DNA of 64,000 bases. It comes from Henricia sp. BOLD:AAB3569. Taxonomy: Eukaryota; Echinodermata; Asteroidea; Spinulosida; Echinasteridae. The position numbers were made by a program, and so were the translations under genes. Below the pieces are notes generated by a model. It ran no database searches, was not told the DNA's origin, and saw only the letters and a list, made by a program, of their open reading frames with translations. The stretch is from contig JBBELK010000213.1 of assembly GCA_037783545.1 (NCBI GenBank), forward strand, positions 558,001 to 622,000, in the 5' to 3' direction. Shown here one piece after another: positions 51,292 to 60,318 of this stretch (its first letter is position 1; the number at the start of each line of letters is the position of its first letter).

Positions 51292-53797
51292 TTGGGCTTC
51301 CTGCCTGCTCTGCAGACCGTGGCTGTCCGTGTACTCCTGATCACTCGTGCGCATGCTCAGTCTTGTTTGGGACGGAAATTTGGTCAAAGTGTGGTCCAAA
51401 CGTCGGCAAATTTGGAAGTCAAGAAATTTTCCGACGAACTTCAAATTTTGCATGCTCCAAACAGTCTATATTCCGCACTTGTCTTGAAAAATTGACAGAC
51501 TTTCGCCGGGAAATGGCCGAGAAATTTCAGAGTTTAGGGAAAACTGGGCTCGGGCTTCCTGCCTGATCTGCAGACCGTGGCTGTCCGTGTACTCCTGATC
51601 ACTCGTGCGCATGCTCAGTCTTGTTTGGGACGGGAATTTGGTCAAAGTGTGGTCCAAACGTCGGCAAATTTGGAAGTCAAGAAATTTTCCGACGAACTTC
51701 AAATTTTGCATGCTCCAAACAGTCTATATTCCGCACTTGTCTTGAAAAATTGACAGACTTTCGCCGGGAAATGGCCGAGAAATTTCAGAGTTTAGGGAAA
51801 ACTGGGCTCGGGCTTCCTGCCTGCTCTGCAGACCGTGGCTGTCCGTGTACTCCTGATCACTCGTGCGCATGCTCAGTCTTGTTTGGGACGGGAATTTGGT
51901 CAAAATGTGGTCTAAACGTCGGCAAATTTGGAAGTCAAGAAATTATCCGACGAACTTCAAATTTTGCATGCCCCAAACAGTCTATATTCCGCACTTGTCT
52001 TGAAAAATTGACAGACTTTCGCCGGGAAATGGTCGAGAAATTTCAGAGTTTAGGGAAAACTGGGCTCGGGCTTCCTGCCTGCTCTGCAGACCGTGGCTGT
52101 CCGTGTACTCATGATCACTCGTGCGCATGCTCGGTCTTGTTTGGGACAGGAATTTGGTCAAAGTGTGGTCCAAACGTCGGCAAATTTGGAAGTCAAGACA
52201 TTTTCCGACGAACTTCAAATTTTGCACGCTCTAAACAGTCTATATTCCGCACTTGTCCTGAAAAATTGACAGACTTTCGCCGGGAAATGGCCGAGAAATT
52301 TCAGAGTTTAGGGAAAACTGGGCTCGGGCTTCCTGCCTGGTCTGCAGACCGTGGCTGTCCGTGTACTCCTGACTCGTGCGCATGCTCAGTCTTGTTTGGG
52401 ACGGGAATTTGGTCAAAGTGTGGTCCAAACGTCGGCAAATTTGGAAGTCAAGAAATTTTCCGACGAACTTCAAATTGTGCCTGCTCCAAACAGTCTATAT
52501 TCCGTACTTGTCCTGGAAAATTGACAGACTTTCGCCGGAAAATGGCCGAGAAATTTCAGAGTTTAGGGAAAACTGGGCTGGGGCTTCCTGCCTGCTCTGC
52601 AGACCGTGGCTGTCAGTGTACTCATGATCACTCGTGCGCATGCTTGGTCTTGTTTGTGACAGGAATTTGGTCAAAGTGTGGTCCAAACGTCGGCAAATTT
52701 GGAAGTCAAGACATTTTCCGACGAACTTCAAATTTTGCACGCTCTAAACAGTCTATATTCCGCACTTGTCCTGAAAAATTGACAGACTTTCGCCGGGAAA
52801 TGGCCGAGAAATTTCAGAGTTTAGGGAAAACTGAGCTCGGGCTTCCTGCCTGGTATGCAGACCGTGGCTGTCCGTGTACTCCTGACTCGTGCGCATGCTC
52901 AGTCTTGTTTGGGACGGGAATTTGGTCAAAGTGTGGTCCAAACGTCGGCAAATTTGGAAGTCAAGAAATTTTCCGACGAACTTCAAATTGTGCATGCTCC
53001 AAACAGTCTATATTCCGTACTTGTCCAGGAAAATTTACAGACTTTCGCCGGGAAATGGCAGAGAAATTTCAGAGTTTAGGGAAAACTGGGCTGGGGCTTC
53101 CTGCCTGCTCTGCAGACGTGGCTGTCCGTGTACTCCTGACTCGTGCGCATGCTCAGTCTTGTTTGGGACGGGAATTTGGTCAAAGTGTGGTTCAAACGTC
53201 GGCAAATTTGGAAGTCATGAAATTTTCGGACGAACTTCAAATTTTGCATGCTCAAAACAGTCTATATTCCGCACTTGTCCTGAAAAATTGACAGACTTTC
53301 GCCGGGAAATGGCCGAGAAATTTCAGAGTTTAGGGAAAACTGGGCTTGGGCTTCCTGCCTGCTCTGCAGACCGTGGCTGTCCGTGTACTCCTGATCACTC
53401 GTGCGCATGCTCAGTCTTGTTTGGGACGGGAATTTGGTCAAAGTGTGGTCCAAACGTCGGCAAATTTGGAAGTCAAGAAATTTTCCGACGAACTTCAAAT
53501 TTTGCATGCTCCAAACAGTCTATATTCCGCACTTGTCTTGAAAAATTGACAGACTTTCGCCGGGAAATGGCCGAGAAATTTCAGAGTTTAGGGAAAACTG
53601 GGCTCGGGCTTCCTGCCTGCTCTGCAGACCGTGGCTGTCCGTGTACTCCTGATCACTCGTGCGCATGCTCAGTCTTGTTTGGGACGGGAATTTGGTCAAA
53701 GTGTGGTCCAAACGTCGGCAAATTTGGAAGTCAAGAAATTTTCCGACGAACTTAAAATTTTGCATGCTCCAAACAGTCTATAATCCGCACTTGTCTT
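51292..53797. repeat. Satellite block between 16-mer copy 2 and the island
   Basis: Begins like a third 16-mer copy, but after about one monomer changes to a run also found at 61606-63401 on the far side of the island (offset 10,140 bp). Shared marks are CCTGATCTGCAG, GTCAAAATGTGG, TTGTGACAGG and GTCATGAAATTTTCGG. The last monomer carries TATAATCCGC and is cut after CACTTGTCTT by the island. Confidence 0.75.
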
Positions 53798-53821
53798 CAT
53801 TACGAATTTCTCCCATTTAAA
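53798..53821 (+). repeat. Left terminal inverted repeat (24 bp)
   Basis: Runs from CATTACGAA to CCATTTAAA and pairs perfectly with 57745-57768. The base before it is T (end of CTTGTCTT in the monomer), and identity to the right end stops immediately inside 53821. Confidence 0.9.
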
Positions 53822-54323
53822 ATTCTCTAAAAATCCCACATCCTTTTCGGAGAGAAGATTAATGGGAACGTGTCTCCTCTGGGGATAAGTATTAGTCTAA
53901 TCACTCAACCCCTCCTAAAACATGCCAATTGTGATATGCTAACAGTCTACAAACGTCACCAACATGTGGTCCAGGGGAATTCCCAACTGATGGTGCTCTG
54001 AACCTGGGTCAACTAAGTTCAATCCATTAGCACTCCTCTGAGAATTTCCACACAAACTTGGGGGAAAATTATAATAAGTGGCCCACATTGTACATGTAGG
54101 CTATCTCATACACAATTGTTCGTACAAGTAGTTATTTGATGCAGGGTTCCCTCCATTGTACATGTAGTACTGAATCTATATTCAGATTATGCACACCCAA
54201 ATGCTGAGAAAGTTTAAACCCCAGATTGTTTTTCAACACAGTGAAATGAATATTAATTTATATTTGTTGTTTCCAAAGGGAATGGCGAAGGAAGTCCACT
54301 ACCCCACTTGTTTGTGTGTGGGG
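53822..54323. other. Island left arm, no gene seen
   Basis: AT-rich unique-looking sequence with no convincing reading frame or known repeat. It holds several ACATGTA words (for example GTACATGTAGG near 54090 and GTACATGTAGTAC near 54160). A 75-codon frame at 54189-54413 is low in complexity and unlikely to be coding. Confidence 0.5.
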
Positions 54324-54392
54324 ATAATAATAAATAATAATAATGAGATTTGTAAAGCGCACATATCCACCCTGCAGGGTGCTCAAGGAGCT
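54324..54392. repeat. AATAAT run plus palindromic segment, dispersed-repeat-like
   Basis: An ATAATAATAAATAATAATAA tract (54324-54345) is followed by GAGATTTGTAAAGCGC and a perfect 14-bp palindrome CACCCTGCAGGGTG (54368-54381), then GCTCAAGGAGCT. A trinucleotide A/T run next to a short GCGC...GCT stem resembles short interspersed repeats that I recall from marine invertebrate genomes. I cannot name the family, and the assignment is from memory of the pattern only. Confidence 0.4.
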
Positions 54393-55830
54393 GAAACAAC
54401 AAAAATTAAGTAATTAATTCTTGAAAATTTGCGACATCAAGTAAGTCTTTAGGGGTACATGTATGCCCCCATTTCAAAATGTTTGTATTTGTTGTCCCCA
54501 TTTTTACAATCTTCAATGATCCATTTTATTCAAGGTGTTTGTAGGGGGAGGGGTACGTGTTCACTTGCCAATGTGTAAATTGTGTCCTAAGGTCTCAACA
54601 ACCCTGTCATGGCAGATACAGCATTTTTCACACAATGTAGATTTGATTCAATAAAACTTGACTAATGATGTACAGCTGATCAGAGCGCTAACACAACAAC
54701 AACATAAGTATTTTGTTCCTATGCGACCGAATGTTTGTTGAATATTATTTGCAACAAATAAACTGTTGGCGCAGCTTTACACAAAATCAAAGATGCGGCA
54801 TATTTAATTATGCAAGCACATGTAGCAGGTTTTTCTTTGGCAAAATGTCAAGTTTGAAGTGCTGTGAGGCAATTTCATAAATCAAAAAAATCACAAAACG
54901 TAACAACTTAGGTATTTTAAACAGCTAGGACCTGGGTCACTGATGAAGGTTTAAATTTGGTAGCTTCACGTGTTAAGTGTATTTGCACTCAAATAAGTTA
55001 ACCAATAAAAGCAAACACTAATACAGGTTTATTAACAGTAGGCCTAATGGAGTTCTAAAAACAAAACCTACAAAAATAGGGAAAATAAAGCAGCCCAAAA
55101 CATGAAGAACCTCAAAACGTATGCACATACAATGGGCAATGAAGTGGAAATGACAAAATATGACAATCACCAGATTCTCTGGTAAAATGAAACGTTAATA
55201 TAATACATGTAGTGAAGATACATGTACATGTACTCTGAAATAAAGTAGGCCATACATAAGAACATTGATACAAAAAACTTCCAAGCCGAAGCAAATATAA
55301 ATCACCGAGTCTTGTGTTTTTATCAGAACAAATTCTCAAAGAATATTCACAAATAAATCTTGTATTTTCATTTGAAACAATTCAAGTCTGCATGTGCAAA
55401 CTTGTACAAACCATGTGCAGCTGTATATCGTCCATAATTTCAAATGTTAATTACACTGAATTTATTCGTTGTTCCGAATTTTAAATTAAATCATCCACGT
55501 TGGCATTTTGCTTTTTCTGTTCGATGCTTGGCCTGTTTTCGCTTTCCACATTTCCATATTTGTGTTTTTCAACATTAGACAGCCCTGAATACTCTTTGCA
55601 GCCGGCCAAATAACTTTGCTTGTTCAGGGAAATAACCTAGCTTGTGAGTACTTAAATGATGCTTTCTTTTTAAGTTTGCGTAAAATAAAACAAAATATTT
55701 TTTTCAACATTGAGATTGTTAGCAGACTGTTTTGATTTACATGATGCATGTATCTTTCTTTTGTTTTTTTTAATGAGGCTTATCATTCGGGTTTTCTTAC
55801 AAAAAATTGCCATGAAGTGTTGGTTGCTGA
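54393..55830. other. Island centre-left, noncoding
   Basis: AT-rich sequence with no supported gene. Small frames (for example 55112-55339 and 55670-55882, minus) are low in complexity. For the minus-strand coding remnant ending at 55831 this would be 3' sequence: a TTTATT at 55461-55466 is an AATAAA on the minus strand, about 370 bases past the stop. TAGGCCTAA near 55040 and ACATGTACATGTAC near 55220 are typical of the island's texture. Confidence 0.45.
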
Positions 55831-56428
55831 TTAATTTTTCCTGAGTAGTTTGATTAGGTCCGGCATGTAATTGTCTTTGCAAACTTGGGTGTTGCTTTCA
55901 ATACTGTCGAAGATGAATTTGTATTCTACAACCGGATATCTCCGTTGTATGGCCTCTCTTGCAATATCTGGAATTTTCTTGGAATTGATTATTGCTTGCT
56001 CATTGACAGGGATATGGTAAATTTTTGTTGACTGTCACTTACAATTATGTAGTGTTGCCTGGTAGGGCATTGCTTACTTTGCCACGAAGAGAAACTAGTT
56101 TTTGCTGAAGTGTCTCATGAGTCCATTTATTCCCAGCCTGTTTAGGGACTGCACCAACTAAAACAAATGTGACACCTGCAAAGAGCCCTTTATTTGATGG
56201 ATACTCTGCTTTTGATGGGTGTAATATTGAATGGATTTCGTCAACAACCTCAACTTTGTCCACTCTTTGTACGTAGAGATGGATTATATTTTGTTCCGAA
56301 CAACTTTCGACGGAGTAATATAACCCCGAAATACCGCTTGTATCAAGCAAGCTAGCAGCGACATGTTTCTTAACATGTACACGCCATATGCTTCGATCGT
56401 TTCTCCAACTGTTCTTTCTGATGAACAC
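55831..56428 (-). pseudogene. Frameshifted BRCT-like domain coding remnant
   Basis: Reading leftwards from 56428, one frame gives a 127-codon stretch ending at TAA 56045-56047. It contains FAGVTFVLVGAVPKQ and then ETLQQKLVSLRGKV, matching the first strand and helix of a BRCT fold (hydrophobic strand, G, helix, (G)GKV). The reading continues in a second frame as HYIIVSDSQQ (about 56025-56054, the usual T/H-x-I-V strand). A third frame follows as NSKKIPDIAREAI, YPVVEYKFIFDSIES and CKDNYM, ending at TAA 55831-55833; this matches the helix, the 'pivs-x-x-W/F-x-x-DSI' element and the final Y of the family. Two small indels are therefore needed, so the copy is inactive as written. The roughly 60 residues before the domain are not recognised. 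BRCT domains bind phosphoproteins or partners in DNA repair; which protein this came from is unknown. F replaces the usual W. Confidence 0.6.
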
Positions 56429-56514
56429 ATGATTTGATATGATAATTGTCTATACATGTACATGGTTGATAATAGAGAGAGCTAGAGTAATGGGTCGGTC
56501 TTTGTTTTGCCACC

Positions 56515-56712
56515 ATGTCTAGTCGTGTGTTGAAAATAATGGCGACTCATATAGTTGAGGTGCGCTCTCCACCCGCTCAGTTTGAAAACGTACATGGGAA
56601 AATCTGCGTGGTCCATGAAATATCTGGTTCTGTACGGGGTAATATTTTTCCCAGGTATAGGCCTATGCTTACAGAGCAATTGATAGAAACACACTGCATG
56701 TTTCTTATTTAA
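56515..56712 (+). CDS. Doubtful 65-codon plus-strand frame
   Basis: An ATG at 56515 sits in a good Kozak-like context (GCCACCATGT) and opens 65 codons to TAA. An internal CCCAGGTATAGG (about 56650) could be a splice donor. The product resembles nothing I know. The opposite strand is also open here for 70 codons (56482-56694), and neither can be preferred from sequence alone. It may simply be antisense to the minus-strand remnant. Listed because the start context is unusual for the island. Confidence 0.15.
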   Translation: MSSRVLKIMATHIVEVRSPPAQFENVHGKICVVHEISGSVRGNIFPRYRPMLTEQLIETHCMFLI

Positions 56713-57285
56713 AGCATGGAGCTATAAAAGGTTGTTTCGTACTGTACCCCCCATATATAATATTCTGTATTCAAATAAATTGGGAAGAGGACAGACAAAT
56801 TGGATTGAGAGACGTTTAATCTGTGAAAAATACAAGAAAGTACGGAACGTCAGAGCCTTGAAGTTTTACTAGTAACAATTGTGGTTCTGGATCTGTCTTT
56901 AAAATGTCATACATTACATAAATGCTGTTCCAATTTGTTGGGGACAACATTTTCATAACATGGGAAAATTGCTTTTCTCCCAAGTGGAACAGGACTAATT
57001 ATAATGCATGATCTTTGCTAAGACTGATGGGTTCTTGTTTTCCGCTTTTATTAAAATTAATTTGAAAATTGCCTTGTCGGATACTCATTTTATTGATATT
57101 TGAAACTAAATTGTCGATAAGTTGCTTCATTGAAGGTGTGCTTTGTTTTAGTTGTTGTGCCTTGTGTCTTTCGGACAATTTTTTTTGGGAGTTCAAGGTT
57201 CAACAACTTTTCTACTACCCTGGTCAAACCATACATTGTGTCAAATACATTATGCTTAACAGGTATGAATGGCACGAGTGACTCC
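56708..57285 (-). pseudogene. Degenerate coding remnant upstream of the BRCT fragment, family unknown
   Basis: On the minus strand an open stretch starts at 57285, just after a CACAG that could be a splice acceptor, and reads VPFIPVKHNVFDTMYG. At a run of eight T (57179-57186) the coding signal moves to another frame, which stays open for about 126 codons down to 56819. Its only interruption is one TAA at 56999-57001. It includes STPSMKQLIDNLVSNI before that stop, and KMLSPTNWNSIYVMYD and QGSDVPYFLVFF after it. A further frame change near 56817 leads to LFPIYLNTEYYIWGVQ and a TAA at 56709. The residue composition is protein-like, but I recognise no family. Order and strand suggest it belonged to the same gene as the BRCT remnant. 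No normal start codon was found. Confidence 0.45.
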
Positions 57286-57744
57286 CTGTGTACTATGTAA
57301 ATCAGTCCTTAAACCATTTCAATTAGCAACGTACATGTACTTCACACTTTTGTGCTTTTCCTGCTACATGTAGGCCTAAGTGATAAAAATGCCACCCAAA
57401 CTCTGAGACAGGACCGAGTTGTTTGGACCCAACAAAATTAACATATAGATTATTAAATTTAACTTAGTGATAATGACTTAATTTCCACGTTTTCTTATTT
57501 TTATATTCCTACGCATGAAGCTGGTGGTTATTGCAGCAACCACATGTAACTACCATCAGTGGATAAAAAAAACCAGTCAATTCCATTACCCATGTGGCAC
57601 ACTGTACACTTATAGAGGTCAATAGGCTATTACTACCTTGGCTGTGACCCACAAGGGGCTATTACAATTATGTCCGCTGGGGACAGCTGTCACTTTTGAA
57701 TGCGATGCGCTATTTCCGAGTTAGAAAGCTCCAACTCGGATTCG
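57286..57744. other. Island right arm, noncoding
   Basis: AT-rich sequence without a supported gene, between the minus-strand coding remnant and the right TIR. It contains GCTACATGTAGGCCTAAG (57363-57380), a short AAAAAAA tract (about 57566) and the subterminal hairpin at 57715-57740. If the minus-strand remnant was a gene, its promoter or first intron would lie here; no TATA element could be tied to a start. Confidence 0.45.
57715..57740. repeat. Subterminal hairpin near the right end of the island
   Basis: TCCGAGTT (57715-57722) and AACTCGGA (57733-57740) are perfect 8-bp inverted arms around a 10-base loop, four bases inside the right TIR. No matching hairpin was seen near the left end. 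A 3'-subterminal hairpin is a Helitron-like trait, but the other Helitron terminal features are missing. Confidence 0.6.
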
Positions 57745-57768
57745 TTTAAATGGGAGAAATTCGTAATG
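57745..57768 (-). repeat. Right terminal inverted repeat (24 bp)
   Basis: TTTAAATGGG...TTCGTAATG is the exact reverse complement of 53798-53821. The following bases, GAAAAATTGACAG, resume the satellite monomer at the point where it was interrupted. Confidence 0.9.
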
Positions 57769-60318
57769 GAAAAATTGACAGACTTTCGCCGGGAAATGGC
57801 CGAGAAATTTCAGAGTTTAGGGAAAACTGGGCTCGGGCTTCCTACCTGCTCTGCAGACCGTGGCTGTCCGTGTACTCCTGATAACTCGTGCGCATGCTCA
57901 GTCTTGTTTGGGACGGGAATTTGGTCAAAGTGTGGTCTAAACGTCGGCAAATTTGGAAGTCAAGAAATTATCCGACGAACTTCAAATTTTGCATGCCCCA
58001 AACAGTCTATATTCCGCACTTGTCTTGAAAAATTGACAGACTTTCGCCGGGAAATGGTCGAGAAATTTCAGAGTTTAGGGAAAACTGGGCTCGGGCTTCC
58101 TGCCTGCTCTGCAGACGTGGCTGTCCGTGTACTCCTGATCACTCGTGCGCATGCTCAGTCTTGTTTGGGACGGGAATTTGGTCAAAGTCAAGTCCAAACG
58201 TCGGCAAATGTGGAAGTCAATAAATTTTCCGACGCACTTCAAATTTTGCATGCTCCAAACAGTCTATATTCCGCACTTGTCCTGAAAAATTGGCAGACTT
58301 TCGCCCGGAAATGGCCGAGAAATTTCAGAGTTTAGGGAAAACTGGGCTTGGGCTTCCTGCCTGCTCTGCAGACCGTGGCTGTCCGTGTACTCCTGATCAC
58401 TCGTGCGCATGCTCGGTCTTGTTTGGGACAGGAATTTGGTCAAAGTGTGGTCCAAACGTCGGCAAATTTGGAAGTCAAGACATTTTCCGACGAACTTCAA
58501 ATTTTGCACGCTCTAAACAGTCTATATTCCGCACTTGTCCTGAAAAATTGACAGACTTTCGCCGGGAAATGGCCGAGAAATTTCAGAGTTTAGGGAAAAC
58601 TGGGCTCGGGCTTCCTGCCTGGTCTGCAGACCGTGGCTGTCCGTGTACTCCTGACTCGTGCGCATGCTCAGTCTTGTTTGGGACGGGAATTTGGTCAAAG
58701 TGTGGTCCAAACGTCGACAAATTTGGAATTCAAGAAATTTTCCGACTAACTTCAAATTGTGCATGCTCCAAACAGTCTATATTCCGCACTTGTCCTGAAA
58801 ATTTGACAGACTTTCGCCGGGAAATGGCCGAGAAATGTCAGAGTTTAGGGAAAACTGGGCGCGGGCTTCCTGCCTGCTCTGCAGACGTGGCTGTCCGTGT
58901 ACTCCTGATCACTCGTGCGCATGCTCAGTCTTGTTTGGGACGGGAATTTGGTCAAAGTCAAGTCCAAACGTCGGCAAATGTGGAAGTCAATAAATTTTCC
59001 GACGCACTTCAAATTTTGCATGCTCCAAACAGTCTATATTCCGCACTTGTCCTGAAAAATTGGCAGACTTTCGCCCGGAAATGGCCGAGAAATTTCAGAG
59101 TTGAAGGGAAAACTGGGCTTGGGCTTCCTGCCTGCTCTGCAGACCGTGGCTGTCCGTGTACTCCTGATCACTCGTGCGCATGCTCAGTCTTGTTTGGGAC
59201 GGGAATTTGGTCAAAGTGTGGTCCAAACGTCGGCAAATTTGGAAGTCAAGAAATTTTCCGACGAACTTCAAATTTTGCATGCTCCAAACAGTCTATATTC
59301 CGCACTTGTCTTGAAAAATTGACAGACTTTCGCCGGGAAATGGCCGAGAAATTTCAGAGTTTAGGGAAAACTGGGCTCGGGCTTCCTGCCTGGTCTGCAG
59401 ACCGTGGCTGTCCGTGTACTCCTGACTCGTGCGCATGCTCAGTCTTGTTTGGGACGGGAATTTGGTCAAAGTGTGGTCCAAACGTCGGCAAATTTGGAAG
59501 TCAAGAAATTTTCCGACGAACTTCAAATTGTGCATGCTCCAAACAGTCTATATTCCGTACTTGTCCTGGAAAATTGACAGACTTTCGCAGGAAAATGGCC
59601 GAGAAATTTCAGAGTTTAGGGAAAACTGGGCTGGGGCTTCCTGCCTGCTCTGCAGACCGTGGCTGTCCGTGTACTCATGATCACTCGTGCGCATGCTTGG
59701 TCTTGTTTGTGACAGGAATTTGGTCAAAGTGTGGTCCAAACGTCGGCAAATTTGGAAGTCAAGACATTTTCCGACGAACTTCAAATTTTGCACGCTCTAA
59801 ACAGTCTATATTCCGCACTTGTCCTGAAAAATTGACAGACTTTCGCCGGGAAATGGCCGAGAAATTTCAGAGTTTAGGGAAAACTGAGCTCGGGCTTCCT
59901 GCCTGGTCTGCAGACCGTGGCTGTCCGTGTACTCCTGACTCGTGCGCATGCTCAGTCTTGTTTGGGACGGGAATTTGGTCAAAGTGTGGTCCAAACGTCG
60001 GCAAATTTGGAAGTCAAGAAATTTTCCGACGAACTTCAAATTGTGCATGCTCCAAACAGTCTATATTCCGTACTTGTCCAGGACAATTGACAGACTTTCG
60101 CCGGGAAATGGCAGAGAAATTTCAGAGTTTAGGGAAAACTGGGCTGGGGCTTCCTGCCTGCTCTGCAGACCGTGGCTGTCCGTGTACTCCTGATCACTCG
60201 TGCGCATACTCAGTCTTGTTTGGGACGGAAATTTGGTCAAAGTGTGGTCCAAACGTCGGCAAATTTGGAAGTCAAGAAATTTTCCGACGAACTTCAAATT
60301 TTGCATGCTCCAAACAGT

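Larger units (their letters stand above)
1..53797. repeat. Left satellite array, ~258-bp monomer, about 209 copies
   Basis: The whole interval is one tandem family read in the same orientation, with no interruption. Landmarks recurring every 258 bases are GAAATGGCCGAGAAATTTC, CTGCAGACCGTGG, CTCGTGCGCATGC, GGTCCAAACGTCGG and CAGTCTATATTCCGC. Length classes seen: 258 bp (most); 255 bp (CCTGACTCG replacing CCTGATCACTCG); 257 bp (GCAGACGTGG lacking one C); 259 bp (GAGTTGAAGGG replacing GAGTTTAGGG); 254 bp (255 and 257 losses together); and one outlier near 264 bp. Substitutions define monomer types that recur in fixed order, which is the hallmark of higher-order repeats. The array continues past the left edge of the window and stops at the island at 53798. 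No gene, transposon or non-satellite sequence was seen inside it. Confidence 0.97.
53798..57768. mobile_element. 3,971-bp island with 24-bp terminal inverted repeats, inserted in the satellite
   Basis: The element starts with CATTACGAATTTCTCC and ends with the exact reverse complement. Removing 53798-57768 joins CACTTGTCTT to GAAAAATTGACAG, which is the undisturbed monomer sequence, so there is no target-site duplication and no loss. The internal sequence is AT-rich and unrelated to the satellite. The minus strand has a decayed coding region ending in a BRCT-like domain. No DDE transposase, tyrosine recombinase, reverse transcriptase or Rep/helicase motif was recognised. It is best described as a DNA element of unknown superfamily, non-autonomous or inactivated. 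A Helitron-type element also leaves no duplication but would not be expected to have long perfect inverted termini. I infer transposition from structure only. Confidence 0.75.

Noticed and set aside
1-53797. CRISPR array or bacterial repeat region
   Set aside because: The repeat unit is 258 bp with no unique spacers, and the island has eukaryotic texture and no cas genes.
55112-55339. 75-codon minus-strand frame in the island
   Set aside because: Cys/Thr/Phe-rich translation of TACATGTA-type simple sequence, with no domain and no coding context.
56045-56060. Splice donor GTAAGT on the minus strand just after the first BRCT half
   Set aside because: The next BRCT piece begins within about 15 bases, too short for an intron, and the sequence across it still codes a BRCT strand in another frame. 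Frameshift is the simpler reading.
56721-56731. TATA box (GCTATAAAAGG) as a plus-strand promoter
   Set aside because: No credible plus-strand gene follows it, and such strings are expected by chance in AT-rich DNA.
53798-57768. Helitron or LTR retroelement
   Set aside because: No Rep/helicase or reverse transcriptase motifs, no LTRs, perfect long TIRs, and insertion between T and G rather than A and T.
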